DNA of 64,000 bases from Chrysopilus asiliformis. Its lineage: Eukaryota > Arthropoda > Insecta > Diptera > Rhagionidae. Shown one piece after another: positions 1 to 11,336 of this stretch (its first letter is position 1; every line of letters starts with the position of its first letter). The DNA is taken from the NCBI GenBank assembly GCA_964034945.1, contig OZ035961.1:47728184-47792183 (forward strand). The letters are read 5' to 3'. The translations under genes and the position numbers were made by a program. Below the pieces are notes generated by a model. The model ran no database searches. It was not told where the DNA came from and saw only the letters and a program-made list of their open reading frames with translations.

Positions 1-208
1 AAAATACTGGCTCCAGGTGATACCCATTGACCTGAAATTGACCTGGGTCGCAATCACGATCAACTTTAGTCTCACCCAAAGCCAGTACCTCTGGTTTATT
101 TTGGGAAAGGTGGATGTAAACAGAAAGATGGTTCTCCCTAATTCCGCGAACATTGCAAAAATTAAATTTTGAATTTCGACTTACCCGCATCGGTCCAACA
201 AAAAACAT
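1..208 (-). pseudogene. Non-LTR retrotransposon (LINE) endonuclease N-terminus, cut by window edge
   Basis: Read on the minus strand, this stretch is open from an ATG at 208-206 (or a second at 190-188) to the window edge. It gives a peptide with the hallmarks of the start of an apurinic-type LINE endonuclease: a CNVRGI segment (compare N(I/V)RG in the family), about 20 residues of helix, then KPEVLALGETKV with the acidic E of the 'ETK/ETQ' catalytic motif, followed by a GYH segment. In the family this domain nicks target DNA for reverse transcription. Only about 65 residues are visible, so intactness beyond the edge cannot be judged. The clade (CR1-like, Jockey-like or other) is not resolved. 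The 5' side (209-460) shows no ORF1 that I recognise. Recognition is from motif order only. Confidence 0.6.
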
Positions 209-557
209 AAAACGACAACACGGACACAAACAGTAGCCAAGTGGAGTATACGAGGACACAAAAGAGCTGGAAACGGTTAACGGTTGCTCAGTACAAAAGC
301 CTTAAGCAACCAGATGCCAACCGCTCCAGCACCCTGCACCCCGCAGAGGCTCCACTTAGCCGGGAAAGGTGTTAAAAAGGGTCTTAAGAAGCCCTTTTCC
401 CTGGCACTTCACTATTTTTATTTTTTTATAACACGCGGCGGACGGTTTTCGGTTTTTCGTTGTTTTGTTTTTTGTCGCGGAATACGAAAATTGTAGTGCG
501 GTTTGTGTCGATCGAAATGCAGCCACGTCCGTTCGCTGCTACTGTCCTGCGCTGCTA

Positions 558-740
558 CTCATTAATAAAGTTCAAGGACAAACTTTAAAAGTAGCTGGCA
601 TTCACCTAGAAAATCAGTGCTTCTCACATGGACAACTTTATGTGGCGTGTTCCAGAGTATCAAGTGGTTCAAATTTGAACATATATGCACCGGATGGCAA
701 AGCCGTTAATATTGTGTACACACAAGTTTTTGAAAACTAA
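558..740 (+). pseudogene. C-terminal fragment of a Pif1-like / Helitron helicase
   Basis: The frame ending in TAA at 738-740 contains INKVQGQTL, then FSHGQLYVACSRV, then a PDGK..NIVYT tail. These are the last conserved helicase motifs (superfamily 1, Pif1 type) seen at the C-terminus of Helitron Rep-helicases and related Pif1-like proteins, which unwind DNA during rolling-circle transposition. Only about 60 residues match; upstream sequence in the same frame has no further helicase motifs, so this is a 3' scrap of a protein normally over 1000 residues long. I looked for a Helitron 3' end (hairpin then CTRR) in the following 200 bases and found none. It could come from a Helitron or from a non-transposon Pif1 homologue. 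Confidence 0.72.
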
Positions 741-908
741 ATAACTTTGTTTAAAGAATGGACCTTTTTCCCTATTTTTTAAGACTTTGTGCTGACGGTT
801 TGAGAAATGTTTTTCACACTAAACAACGGTCCTACCTATTTTTTATTATTTTTTACTCCGGAGACGTTTACTAAAAAGTCTCTAAAAGCAAAGAAGCAGG
901 AGTGCATA

Positions 909-1510
909 CACGACGGAGGTATCTCGTCTCCAAGCTTAACATTGGGAAATCTTTTTGACATTTGGTAGTTTTTGATTGGTGTTGTGCTGTGAAATTTTTC
1001 GAATTGTGGATATTTTGATTAAAATGAACGCGGGAAATAAAAAAATTACAGCAGCAATAGCACCATTCATAATTTTGCGTTTTAATCTTCCCACAGCACC
1101 GGGCGCTCCTCAACCATCTCCAGCATTTTTGTGGCTTTGGATTTTGTTCACGTCGTCATAATATCATTAATCTAAAATATAAAATATGTAAAAACACTTT
1201 TTTTCTTTATAAAAATTTATCTTTAAACTCAAAACAACGAAACAAATTCTCGTTCCTACAAAACAATTGCCTGAAATGTCAAACTTCGTTTCCGGAGACC
1301 AAGAGATAGATATCAAAACGTTTTGAAGACCGGAGACGCATTAAAGAGATTCTCTCATTAATAGCTACACGGCAAGAAACTTAAGTCTCCCAAGAGACCC
1401 TAGAGACTTGATACTTGGAGACAAATCTCCGGTCTCCGAAGGGTATACACAGGTCTCTTTGTATGCAGAGACGAAATTTTTGGTCTAAGAGACCGAAATC
1501 TCCTTTCGTG
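909..1510. mobile_element. TIR element with GAGAC/GTCTC motif array
   Basis: The left end (TACACGACGGAGGTATCTCG) matches the reverse complement of the right end (TACACGAAAGGAGATTTCGG) with one gap and a few mismatches, and TA lies outside both. The interior holds at least ten GAGAC or GTCTC copies, mostly in 1290-1500. The middle (960-1160) is unlike the ends: it has an ATG with a 45-codon frame and a pyrimidine tract followed by CCCACAG that looks like a splice acceptor. No transposase is encoded. GAGAC copies also occur just left of the element (855-885), so the true left boundary could lie further out. Confidence 0.45.
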
Positions 1511-1727
1511 TATCTCTACCTTTAGTGCTTAATCATTGAATCATTTCTGATTTATGGTTCTACTTGACACAATCAAGCTTGGGTACGGATTGATATAAAT
1601 CAACTACGTTTCTGTTAAAATCATAAAATTTCCGTGACCTCTAAAAAAATCTAACCACAATATTTTGCAATGTAAAACAATGTTTGGTTTTAGAGTTTGG
1701 GGTGATTTAATGATTTTTTTTAGCTCA

Positions 1728-1816
1728 AGGAGTCGGAGTTGGAGTTAGGCCTTCTAGACTTTCTGGATTCGGAGTCGCATATTCTAAAATTTCACGAGTC
1801 GGAGTCCGAGTCGAAG
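1728..1816. repeat. GGAGTC/GGAGTT-rich short repeat
   Basis: Irregular repeats of GGAGTY separated by unrelated bases; the composition differs from the AT-rich surroundings. No family recognised. Confidence 0.3.
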
Positions 1817-1944
1817 GTTGAGCTACTAACGTCACAGTCCTGTATAAAACCCAATTCGCTAAGCGAGAGGTTGTTGGAAAGGACTTCGCAGAGCCTTTGG
1901 ATAACGATATCATCCCTGCGTTGAATCACATCACGGTAAACGGC

Positions 1945-2362
1945 TGTTGACCTATCGTGCACTGAATAAAATCACGGAAAACTGCCGTACTTGATGCCAA
2001 CGAGGGAAGAGCATCTATGTAAATTAGAAGTGCATCTATGCAAATTAGAAGGCTACTATAAAAAAGCTGATCCAGGAAGTCTCTCACTACAAATTTAACG
2101 TGACGCCTTTCGGATTGGGGAACGGACAGAATTTCTTTCAAGACGTAACACAACATTTGGTTCGATTAGTCCAAGTACCACGATCGACGAAAGTATCAAA
2201 CGACTAGAGTGCATTCTATAAGTCGCCCGAGAGTAGGGTTCCCAGATTCCAGGAGGAGAAAAGGAAGACAGCGCTGTGTCTGGGACACCTCTGGATTTTG
2301 ATTTTATATTCCTTGAATAAAAGTGAAAGCGTCGTCTGCTGCGTCGCGTCAAATATTGAACA
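1945..2362 (+). mobile_element. Possible LTR-like segment (copia/BEL-like layout)
   Basis: The segment begins TGTTGACC and ends ATTGAACA (TGTT...AACA ends). It has a TATA-like ACTATAAAAAAG at about 2053 and an AATAAA at about 2317, in the order expected for U3-R-U5. A 20-base direct repeat (GCATCTATG.AAATTAGAAG) lies just upstream of the TATA-like site. Base composition is richer in GC than the neighbours. Against it: the five bases outside the two ends do not match, and I cannot find a convincing primer-binding site after it or any gag/pol. Confidence 0.3.
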
Positions 2363-3708
2363 TAGTGCTTTCTTATGGTACCGCTCACGATGCTACGTTA
2401 AAGACGCGATGCGAGAGTAAACCAACATTTAAATTTTGGCGGCGTTAGCTGTATTTCAATGGTTCTTTAGGTACGAAAATGTGAATTTTGTTCGAAGCAA
2501 AGTGAATTTCTGTTACCCGTTAATTTTTGTTTGTTTTAATTTTTTTTCCAGTGTGCTATACGTAGGGCATAAAAAATTTGTGGCGGTAACCTATATTTGT
2601 GCAAAAAAAATTCCACAGTTAAATTAATAGATGTGGAAGTATGTGCGTGCAAACTTGTAGCCGTGTCACGGAATACGAGTCCGGTAACCGGTTTGCTCAT
2701 CGTGCTGAGGTACGAAAAAAGAGAAAATTAGGCTCTGGGTGGGTTTTCCCCTAGAATCTAAGGGGTTGAGCAAATTTGTTATTTAACCATTTTTTTATGA
2801 GAAACATTTTTTTCCTATGATACTGTTCCGAACGGATTTCAGCCATTTCTTAAAAGATAATTTAAAAAAATCCTTCCAAAAGAAGGATAAATAGGGGTGG
2901 TGGGAGTCACCGTCTAAACAAAAATTATTCGTCTATTAATGGCGAAGAACTTTTCCTTACACACCAAAGGTTTCAGACTGCAAATAAAAAACTTTTAGAA
3001 CAGCTTCCTATAACCCTTTTTTTCAATTTTTCATTTAACGTTATCTCGAAAACTTGACGTGATGGAGCAAAACGATTAACAGATTCATGTTCTCTGATCA
3101 ATGCGGTTGTTGGTCAGAATGAGGTATCATTTTGTCGCCCAGTGTTACTTTGCAAACAAATAACAATAGATATTGTTTGATTTTCCCATAAAATTTTGCT
3201 CAGCTAAATTCACATGCATCCCTTATGAATGCATTCTAGTTATATATATAATTCTAGTTTAATAGAAATATATGTTTAAATCGACTATATTTCTGAAAAC
3301 TGATGTAGATTGTACGAAGGCAGGAACCAAAAATAAGTTCTGTGAAAACTCTCCAATAGCAAAACCTCGAAAATACTGGTTGATCGGATCGGTTGATTGT
3401 GCGAGATTCAAATTTTTTTAAAATTTTTGATTTTAGTAAAATGCGCATTTAGTGGCTTCTGCTGATAAAAAAAAACTGCTTAAATCAATGTTCAATATTA
3501 AATATGAAAATGAGTAAAATTAATTATATACTGATTGATCTTAAAATTTAGTTAATCAAGCATAAGTCCGCTTGAATTAATCAGGACAGATCGGATTGAT
3601 TCGAGCAGCCAATTCTTTTTGTTTTACTATTATTAAAGTTCAGTAAGTCAAGCAAAAGTCTGCTAAATCAACATAGATCGGTATGATTAGGGGAGCGACC
3701 CAGAATAA
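2363..3708. other. No recognisable gene; AT-rich flank
   Basis: AT-rich sequence without a coding signal I trust. Short open frames here are compositional. Confidence 0.5.
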
Positions 3709-4211
3709 CCGCCGTCGCACACTTCAGCTAAGCGAGCTTAACTACGTGAGCTAAGTTTCTCGCTGAAAGTAAAATCCTTAGCATTTGCATTGGCGACCGC
3801 ACACTTCAGCGAAACTATGAAACTACATCGCGTAGTCATGGGCGACGCGGACTAAGCTCGCTCGCGTAGTTCAGACCTCAACTATGCGAACGACTTCGCT
3901 GGCATCGCTGACACTCATATATAAATATTTTCGGCGTTATACAGTGTAGAATCGGTGTTTGCAAAAGTGTAGTATTTTGTGGACATAAAAGTGTAAGGAA
4001 AACGTGAAAATTGAATTCTTTTGCGGAATATTTTCACGTTAAATAATTTATATCTAAAAATGGCTGCAGATAAAGTGGAAAAATGCATATATTTACCGAA
4101 AATATCGTCGCGTAGCTTAGCTCAAGTGTGCAACGGGTGAGCTAACCCAGCTAGGCTATGTAACTATAGCTAGCCTCGCTCACATAGCTTAGTTGAAGTG
4201 TGCAACGGGGG
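3709..4211. mobile_element. Fold-back TIR element built of AGCTAAGC motifs
   Basis: Ends are CCGCCGTCGCACACTTCAGC and the inverted form of CCCCCGTTGCACACTTCAAC. Both sides are flanked by TAA, a plausible 3-base target duplication of the PIF/Harbinger type. A second, inner pair of related ends (near 3790 and 4135) suggests a nested or duplicated structure. The inside is largely made of AGCTAAGC, GCGTAGTT and GCTATGTGAGC variants in both orientations. The GCACACTTnAGCTAAG core is shared with the palindrome at 18437-18600. Non-coding. Confidence 0.7.
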
Positions 4212-4553
4212 TAAATCTCACGATATAATCATCACACTTTTTTGTTCTCAAAATTTAAAAACTGTGTTGATTTTTTGCTTCAAATATAATTGGTATATGG
4301 CTTGAAGATTCGTCGTACAAATATAGTACGCATATCAGTGATACTCCATACGTTTTTACCCCATATGTTGTTCTGATTGAATTTTTATGTATGGTAAACT
4401 TGTGTAAAATCTTATTCTAATTATTTTTCAGAAAAATAACTTTTTCTGTACGAGGTATCCTTTCCCGAGATATTAGCTGTTAAAGATTCTATTGTAGGTG
4501 AAGCGCGAAAGAGTGTTCCGACTTTAATGAAATTTTAAACAAATACAGCTTAA

Positions 4554-4727
4554 CCCTTTCGGCACGCAATTCGTGTAGTCGAGTAGGGCTCGAATTTAAA
4601 TGTTCCATATGTTTATTAGCCGCTATAGATACTATCCGCGCAAAGATCTTGATCCTTTGTAGGGGGTAACATGGTGTAATGTTTGAAATTTTGGTGGTAC
4701 ATATATGTACCACGCGTGCAGAAAGTG
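4554..4727. mobile_element. piggyBac-like MITE, 174 bp
   Basis: TTAA lies on both sides (4550-4553 and 4728-4731). The left end CCCTTTCGGCACGC pairs with the right end GCGTGCAGAAAGTG as a 14-base imperfect terminal inverted repeat (two mismatches). TTAA duplication with CCC-starting ends is the piggyBac signature. A palindrome GGTACATATATGTACC lies near the right end. No coding capacity. Confidence 0.75.
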
Positions 4728-4731
4728 TTAA

Positions 4732-7700
4732 AACATTACTTCTCAAATTGGGTAAAAAGTAATAACATTTTTGGCCGATGGATTTCCCTTTCGAACCACT
4801 ATGCGTCGTCAGATTAAGTTTGTCGTGTTGAATTTCCCAAGAGGACACATGACAAATGTAACTAGACATGATCACCTACAATTTGAGCCCAGGTTGACCA
4901 AAATCGATCCTCACAAATTTTGGCCAGAGGGGGTGGTCGGGACTCTAATATGGTTCTATGAGACCGTACATCGAAAAAACAATTAAAAATAATAATAAAA
5001 ATAAAAACAAGATATAAAAGAAGTCTTAAAAAACTCTTAAATCAACAAGACTCTCCTCAAATCAAGCAGAAAGTGTGTAGAACAGAGTTTTTGTTATTGA
5101 CATTCTGTTAATGGATTCTGAAAGATATTTTTGAGTTGAAAATTGCAGAACAATATATACATATGTCTGCGTCGTAAATTTTTTTAGTAATTAATCGGTG
5201 TAGTTTTCAAGGATTTAGTATTCAAAAGTTCACAGAAATTTTTATTTTCATCGTAGAAGGGTGGTTTTCTTCTTATTTTAAAGGTAATGAGGTTCACTAG
5301 AATTTAAAAATACCTCACAAAAAGGACTAAAAGGATAATGGAAATGTCTCTTTTTTGACACAATTGCCTTATAATTCCTAAATGGCTCGACTTACGCAAA
5401 AACTAAGAAGAAATCTAAAAATAAATTGTAACACATTTAACTTGCTATAAAATATGTCCTTACATTTTATATCGTAACATTCACTAGAAAGAAGATATTT
5501 GCGAAAAGTTAATTTGTATAGGCTCTCATATGTGAATCCACATTAGGACAAGTAGGAAAAAAATTCCAATTAGGTCGAAAAAAGACAATTATTTTAGGCC
5601 TCTTTTGGGAAGAAATATAGTACTTTTCAATGATAAATGTTTAAAATATTATACATTTTTCGGAAATGTTTTTCAGCTGAAAATTATCTTTTAGAATCCA
5701 TTAACAATACTGTTCTATAGGGTTATCAATTTTTGACAATCAAGAAGAGCTCTGCTTGAATCAAGAAGACTCAGATTAGCGCCCGATCTTTTGAGTTTGT
5801 AAACGCATTGTTTTTGAGGAAATTGCAAAAAATAGAGGGGAAGGTATTGTCCAATAAAAAAAAATTACAACCAGAATTTTCAGTAATTTACACACCGATT
5901 TTCTTGAAATTCCATCTAGCCGTTTTTACGTGATGTCGGCACAAACAGACAGAAAAAAATCGAATTAGATCCGATTTTGACCATTACTCATCTAGATCGG
6001 CGCGAAAACGACATATGAGGCAAAATCTTCAACTGACCTGAAAAAAGTGAATTTTATATAAATACAAATAACGATATATCATAGACTTCAATATAGATTT
6101 CCATTGATTTTAATGGACTCTTTTTTTAAATTGTTCTCTGAGTGCCAGAGTAGACAAAATTAGCAGGACTTTAAACGCACACAAAAGTTTTGTTCTTTTT
6201 GAGATAGTGTTTGTTTTGAAATAAATTATAATAGTACAATAACACTGCAGCAAAAAAACTGAGGACAATTTCATTTCAACAAATTTTAATTTTACACAGG
6301 AGATTCTTTCTGCAATGATACAATACAGTTCCTTAGCAAGGACACGCTAGAGTTGCCCTATCCATGCCGATTAGCAATACGAGCGTCTTTATGTGGGAAA
6401 CTAATAAAATAGATGTGCTAGAGCTTTTACTTATATCTATTGTTTATTAAAAATCAATCAATGAAAGGCAGTCCAATGCAATTAAGGGTAACGTGCAAAC
6501 AATTTGCAATTTTTGCATGAAACCATGCATGCGAATTAACAATTGGTAAAAATACGAAAAATGCCTATTCCAAAAAAAAAAGAACGGAATTTGATAGCTC
6601 CGATGCACTCATGAACTCTTAAATAAAACAACTGAACCAACTTTGCGTGCATAACTCTCGAGAAGCTGTGATGAAAACATTTTTCATTTCTCATCGAGAA
6701 GTGAGTGAATAAAATGTGTAATGAGAATAGAGTAGCTAACCGTAGAGTAAAAAAGACAAATGATAAAAACAGTGGACAAGGAACACATCAGAAAACGCCA
6801 TTTTGGCATGGGCGTGACTTAACCGTGGGATGTTCTTTTCTAAGCTTCACCTACTTTTCAAATAGGAGGCATGCTAATATATATTTAAAGAATCGAAGGT
6901 CTGGTGCACATAAGGTTTTCTGTGTTTCGCACAGGATTTTTTATTTTCTTTTGAGCAAAAACAAAAAAAGATTTATGATGATACATGTTGTTCGATTAGC
7001 AAACAGATATCTGCGTTAAAGTTCAGTGAACGTATTTATAGACAATCCTTTTCAAAGTGAATCTGAGCAGTTATTAAAGTTGGTGTTAAAATGTGAAGGC
7101 AGTTAGTTTAACTGGGTTTTCTCTAATGTGTTTGAAAAGTGGCAGATGCAATTTAGAGCAATTACTCTTTTAGGTGTATTGTAGGAATTCATTTAAGTTC
7201 ATCTTCATTACAAGCCCATGTCAAAAATATATAAATTTTTTTCAATTTTCCAAGATTATAAACATGATCAGTTCTTTCCTATTTAAAAGAACATATTATT
7301 ATTTTTATGATAATATCATAATAATATCCCAATTACTGACCAATAGGCTATTTCTAATCTATACATATAATTGTAGCGTCTAAATTCCTTATTTTTCACA
7401 GGAAAAACTGAATATTGCTTCTGTACAAAGAGGAAGATATGAGGCAATGGAATTTTATAGTAACGATTTCCTGAAATTAAAGAATTGATATCAAAGTTAT
7501 AGGAAACTTTCCTAAAAAAAATTATTGTTATGAAGTTCAAGTATTCAGCACACGAAAATAAATTTTAAAATTAGTAAGAATTTGATCTGGAATCCAGTTG
7601 CCATAATCCATCTGTTCTAATTCTCAATATTTAGGGAGGTACACTTCTTATAAGCCGGATTTTATAGTTTTTACAGGTAAATTATATGAAACAACCAGAA

Positions 7701-8280
7701 AGTCGCTCAACAGATTCGTAAAAAAAACTTTAGCTCAATTAAAGGCTTTATAAAGTAAATACTAGAGTGGATGTGAACAGTCAAATGTATTTGAGACTTG
7801 TTACATGATAGGTTAAATTCAACCATGTATTGAATTCAAAGCCCATTGTTCTGGAACGTATAAAATCAAATTCGATTCACAAGTTCTGAATTCTGAGTTC
7901 GCCAAATTGTTAAATTACCTAAATTTCACAATACTAGCATCATAAAAACACATACCTTAGTGGAAAAACATTCTTTTGTTTTATTAGCTGCCTTGTTGAC
8001 CGTTCAGTTTTCGTACATTATACAAAAGTCGTAGACCCAAATAAAACCTGGATTTGCACAACCAAAATGCGAAAATCGAGTACTGGGGTAGTTAGCCTGG
8101 GAATTCCCTCAAATATCATGTAGCAACACAAGAATATAGCATATGTCAATTCGAATAAAATAGAAATATTGACGAATTTGTTATTTGCTTTTGCGATTTA
8201 TTTAAAGTTTCAAACCTTTATAAAGTTCGAATCGAGGAAAAAAATGAATGTGTCCAAAAGTTTTGAAAAAATTGTTTATA
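4732..8280. other. Gene-free AT-rich stretch; LINE-tail-like patch near 5900
   Basis: No convincing exon. Around 5880-6000 there is the phrase 'CTAGCCGTTTTTACGTGATG' followed by ACAGACAG, a pattern common at the 3' ends of insect non-LTR elements (inference). A hairpin of AT bases lies at 7290-7330. The longest open frames (about 100 codons, 6705-7019) have no recognisable motif. Confidence 0.45.
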
Positions 8281-8858
8281 CACTCTCGAAAAAATGGAGT
8301 CGATTACGCACCGAAAGGGAGTTTGAGGGAGTCCATCACCTATTGGAGAAGATCGAGCACCGGGCTAGGAGTTCACAACAATTCCTTATGGGTGTTAATT
8401 TTTAACAATTTTTCGGTGTTAAACCAATTTATTACCAAGAAAAAAAAACCTCACAAATTCTCTTTTTTTTGCAAGCATTTGAGATGTTTTGAGTTTTTTT
8501 TTCGTGTTTCCAAAGTTAAATATTACTTGTTAAAAACTTTTCTTACATGTCTCTGCCGGGACTCGAACACGGGACCTCTCGAATTGTAAACCATTTGCCT
8601 TCCCAATAGGCTGTTGAAGCCAATTGGCAAGCCTCTTCTAAACGTGAACACCCTTTACAATTAAATAACTCCTAAAAGGAGTTGTAGTGAATTTTTGACT
8701 CCTTTTCGGAGTTCATTTAAAATTTAGGTCAAAACGGTGTTAAATTGAATATTTAGCTCCGTAAAATACAAATGTAAAAATAACTCCGCGCTACGGTGTT
8801 AAACTTTTAGCTATGTTTTCAGGCGGAGTTAATTCGTCCTCGGATTTTTTCGAGAGTG
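8281..8858 (+). mobile_element. Family E TIR element, copy E1 (tRNA-like core on minus strand)
   Basis: Flanked by TA on both sides. The ends are CACTCTCGAAAAAAT and its exact inverted repeat. The interior holds GGTGTTAA/GGAGTTAA motifs on both strands and an 80-base tRNA-like segment around 8550-8630, with B-box-like TTCGAGTCCC and A-box-like AGCCTATTGGGAAGGC on the minus strand. The left part differs from copies E2/E3 (for example AGGAGTTC rather than AGGGAGTTC, and TTATTACCAAG rather than TTATTAGATGG), while the right part from 8573 on is identical to E2. No transposase. Confidence 0.85.
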
Positions 8859-10029
8859 TACGAATTATTAGTGTTGCCAAAATTTCTACAATTTGCCAAT
8901 CAAAACTGGATAGACCACAAAATACAGAACTGCTAATTCTGCGTTAAGAACACAGCTATTGAATGTGTACCGAAACCCGTGTACCAGTTCCGGTAATCAC
9001 TTCAGTTAACTACATACTGCACTGAAGCGTTACACCCCAATTTGTTGTATGCATATTTTTTTATATTACTTGTAATAAAATAAATATAAATAACTCTCTC
9101 AGAATCTTGGCAATATTATTACTTCCTATACTGTAGCTTTAACACCAAAAATAACCTAAAATTCTTCCTTTTTAGATACTTGTGTTCCTATATCCGTATC
9201 GTAGCCAAGACCAAAGTTTTAGAAGAATTGTAAAACTAGAAACTGCAGACCGACGGGGGTAAAAAAGAAAAATTTATACTGGACTATCCTGACAAAGTTA
9301 ACAACGTTATGGTGCTAAAGATACAAACGATGAAGCTTAAAAATTGATATTTTCAAATCAATCAGATCGCTTGAATTCAATTGAGGGCTGTCTGTGCAAA
9401 ACTTCGAAAAACTTCGATCGCCTAATTCAGTCGCTAAAGATGCCTTGCCTACAATGAATGGCCCAAACCCAATCCAATTTACATAAATTATAGCTAACCA
9501 ATCAATTTACATAGAATTAGGATTATGAAAATATGTATAACAAATTTATCCATGTTCTTCTTGAGTTGAGAAGCAACCACAGACTCTAACCGAATCATGT
9601 TGACTCACTTATATGCCGAGAAAAAATAGTAAATTTAACTATTTTTTAGTTGGAATCGAGACTATAACTAAAATAAAGTGTGACCTCAGATGATTGTGAA
9701 CTGGGCCTACTCCGGATAATCGGAAAACCCGGACAAACGAGGAATGAAATGAGCCCACGTTTTAAAAGATAACAAAGTGTATTAATCACAAAACTTACAT
9801 CACACATTTATGTATGTATACATATATGTAATTAAAACAAAAATAAAGTGCCTATTTCACAAGACAATAATTATTTAGCGAATTGTTAACAACTTAAAAA
9901 TACAACATGAACTTCTTAAGATTTGAAATAAATATTAATATCATAATCCTTCCGCTCCAGGTGCGCCACTCGTCGACATCGCGGTGTTTGATTCCTGTCG
10001 AATGTGTTTCTGGTTTAAAGTTCGCAGTA

Positions 10030-10607
10030 CACTCTCGAAAAAATCCGGGGACGAATTAACTCCGCCTGAAAACATAGCTAAAAGTTTAACACCGTAGCGC
10101 GGAGTTATTTTTACATTTGTATTTTACGGAGCTAAATATTCAATTTAACACCGTTTTGACCTAAATTTTAAATGAACTCCGAAAAGGAGTCAAAAATTCA
10201 CTACAACCCCTTTTAGGAGTTATTTAATTGTAAAGGGTGTTCACGTTTAGAAGAGGCTTGCCAATTGGCTTCAACAGCCTATTGGGAAGGCAAATGGTTT
10301 ACAATTCGAGAGGTCCCGTGTTCGAGTCCCGGCAGAGACATGCAAGAAAAGTTTTTAACAAGTCAATATTAACTTTGGAAACACGAAAAAAAACTCAAAA
10401 CATATCAAATGCTTGCAAAAAAAACAGAATTTGCGAGGTTTTTTTGGCCATCTAATAAGTTGGTTTAACACCGAAAAATTGTTAAAAATTAACACCCATA
10501 AGGAATTGTTGTGAACTCCCTAGCCCGGTGCTCGATTTTCTCCAATAGGTGATGGACTCCCTCAAACTCCCTTTCGGTGCGTAATCGACTCCATTTTTTC
10601 GAGAGTG
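10030..10607 (-). mobile_element. Family E element, copy E1' (inverted; tRNA-like core on plus strand)
   Basis: Exact family ends with TA on both sides, in opposite orientation to E1. The tRNA-like core lies on the plus strand at about 10268-10337: A-box-like AGCCTATTGGGAAGGC at 10276 onward and B-box-like GTGTTCGAGTCCCGG at 10318-10332. The T-arm can pair with one mismatch, but the acceptor and anticodon stems do not form, so it is not a working tRNA. The open frame starting at 10237 reads through this core and is not believed to code. Confidence 0.88.
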
Positions 10608-10735
10608 TATGTAATACTTTTAATCCACCTCAGATAATAGAGATATCGGAAAATCGAGACTTTGATAATAGGGATTCTACTGTATCCTATATGGAAAAAC
10701 CAAAAATAGGATAATAATTTTACAATTTGTAACAC

Positions 10736-10955
10736 AAAGAAAAAACAGTAAATGCAACTATTTTATAATGGGGGACTATTAGCAAAATGGTTAATTTCAA
10801 TTTCAAAAATACTGAAAGTCGGATATTTTTATAATAAATTTAACTACTTAGTACTAAAATTTGCTATTTTGTGGTTAAATTGACTATATTTTTTTGTGAT
10901 GGAAATTGACTATTTTACTAATAGTCAAATAATTGGATTTACTATTTTTTCTCGG
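10736..10955. mobile_element. Family F motif-array MITE (AAATAGT/ACTATTT)
   Basis: The left end resembles AAAAAACAGTAAATGCAACT and the right end is the inverse of CGAGAAAAAATAGTAAATCC. Inside, ACTATTTT, AAATAGT and TTAACTA motifs recur on both strands. The same structure is at 38256-38487, and a lone end (CGAGAAAAAATAGTAAATTT) is at about 9620. Non-coding. Confidence 0.6.
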
Positions 10956-11336
10956 AGAATTAGAATAATACTCCTATTTTTGAGAACAAAAGTAATAACT
11001 ATAATGCAAAAAGAAGTAAAAAGCAAATAAAATAAAAATTTCGAACAAAATATTTTAATACGAATGAATTCTTCAGGATTTCAGGATTTCATCAAGATAT
11101 TAGTGAATTGTGCTATAAAGGTGTTGTAGCCATAAATCAAATGCAGTTTACAATGTTTGATTAAATCAAATATATATGAGAATTGCCACAAACAATAAAA
11201 ATATTGTTAAAAATCTCAAAACAACTTACTTTCTTTTTTGTCATAATGAGAGAAAAAGATAAAAACCAATTTCTTTAATATTTTCAGATATTTTTTAAGG
11301 GCCTTAGGAGTTTTCGTATAGGACAAACGAAGCTTA

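Noticed and set aside
558..900. Helitron 3' terminus after the helicase fragment
   Set aside because: No hairpin followed by CTRR was found.
1945..2362. Complete LTR retrotransposon
   Set aside because: Only an LTR-like layout is seen. There is no matching second LTR, no target duplication, no clear primer site and no gag/pol.
10268..10337. Functional tRNA genes in family E, at 58.2 kb, 50.4 kb and 62.0 kb
   Set aside because: A- and B-box-like sequences are present, but acceptor and anticodon stems do not pair, and all lie inside repeats.
10237..10455. Open frames of about 72-95 codons repeated at 10237, 13295, 11476, 14534 and 32491 as a conserved protein
   Set aside because: They lie in copies of family E and read through the tRNA-like core. 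Identity reflects recent DNA duplication, and frames differ or break between older copies such as E5.
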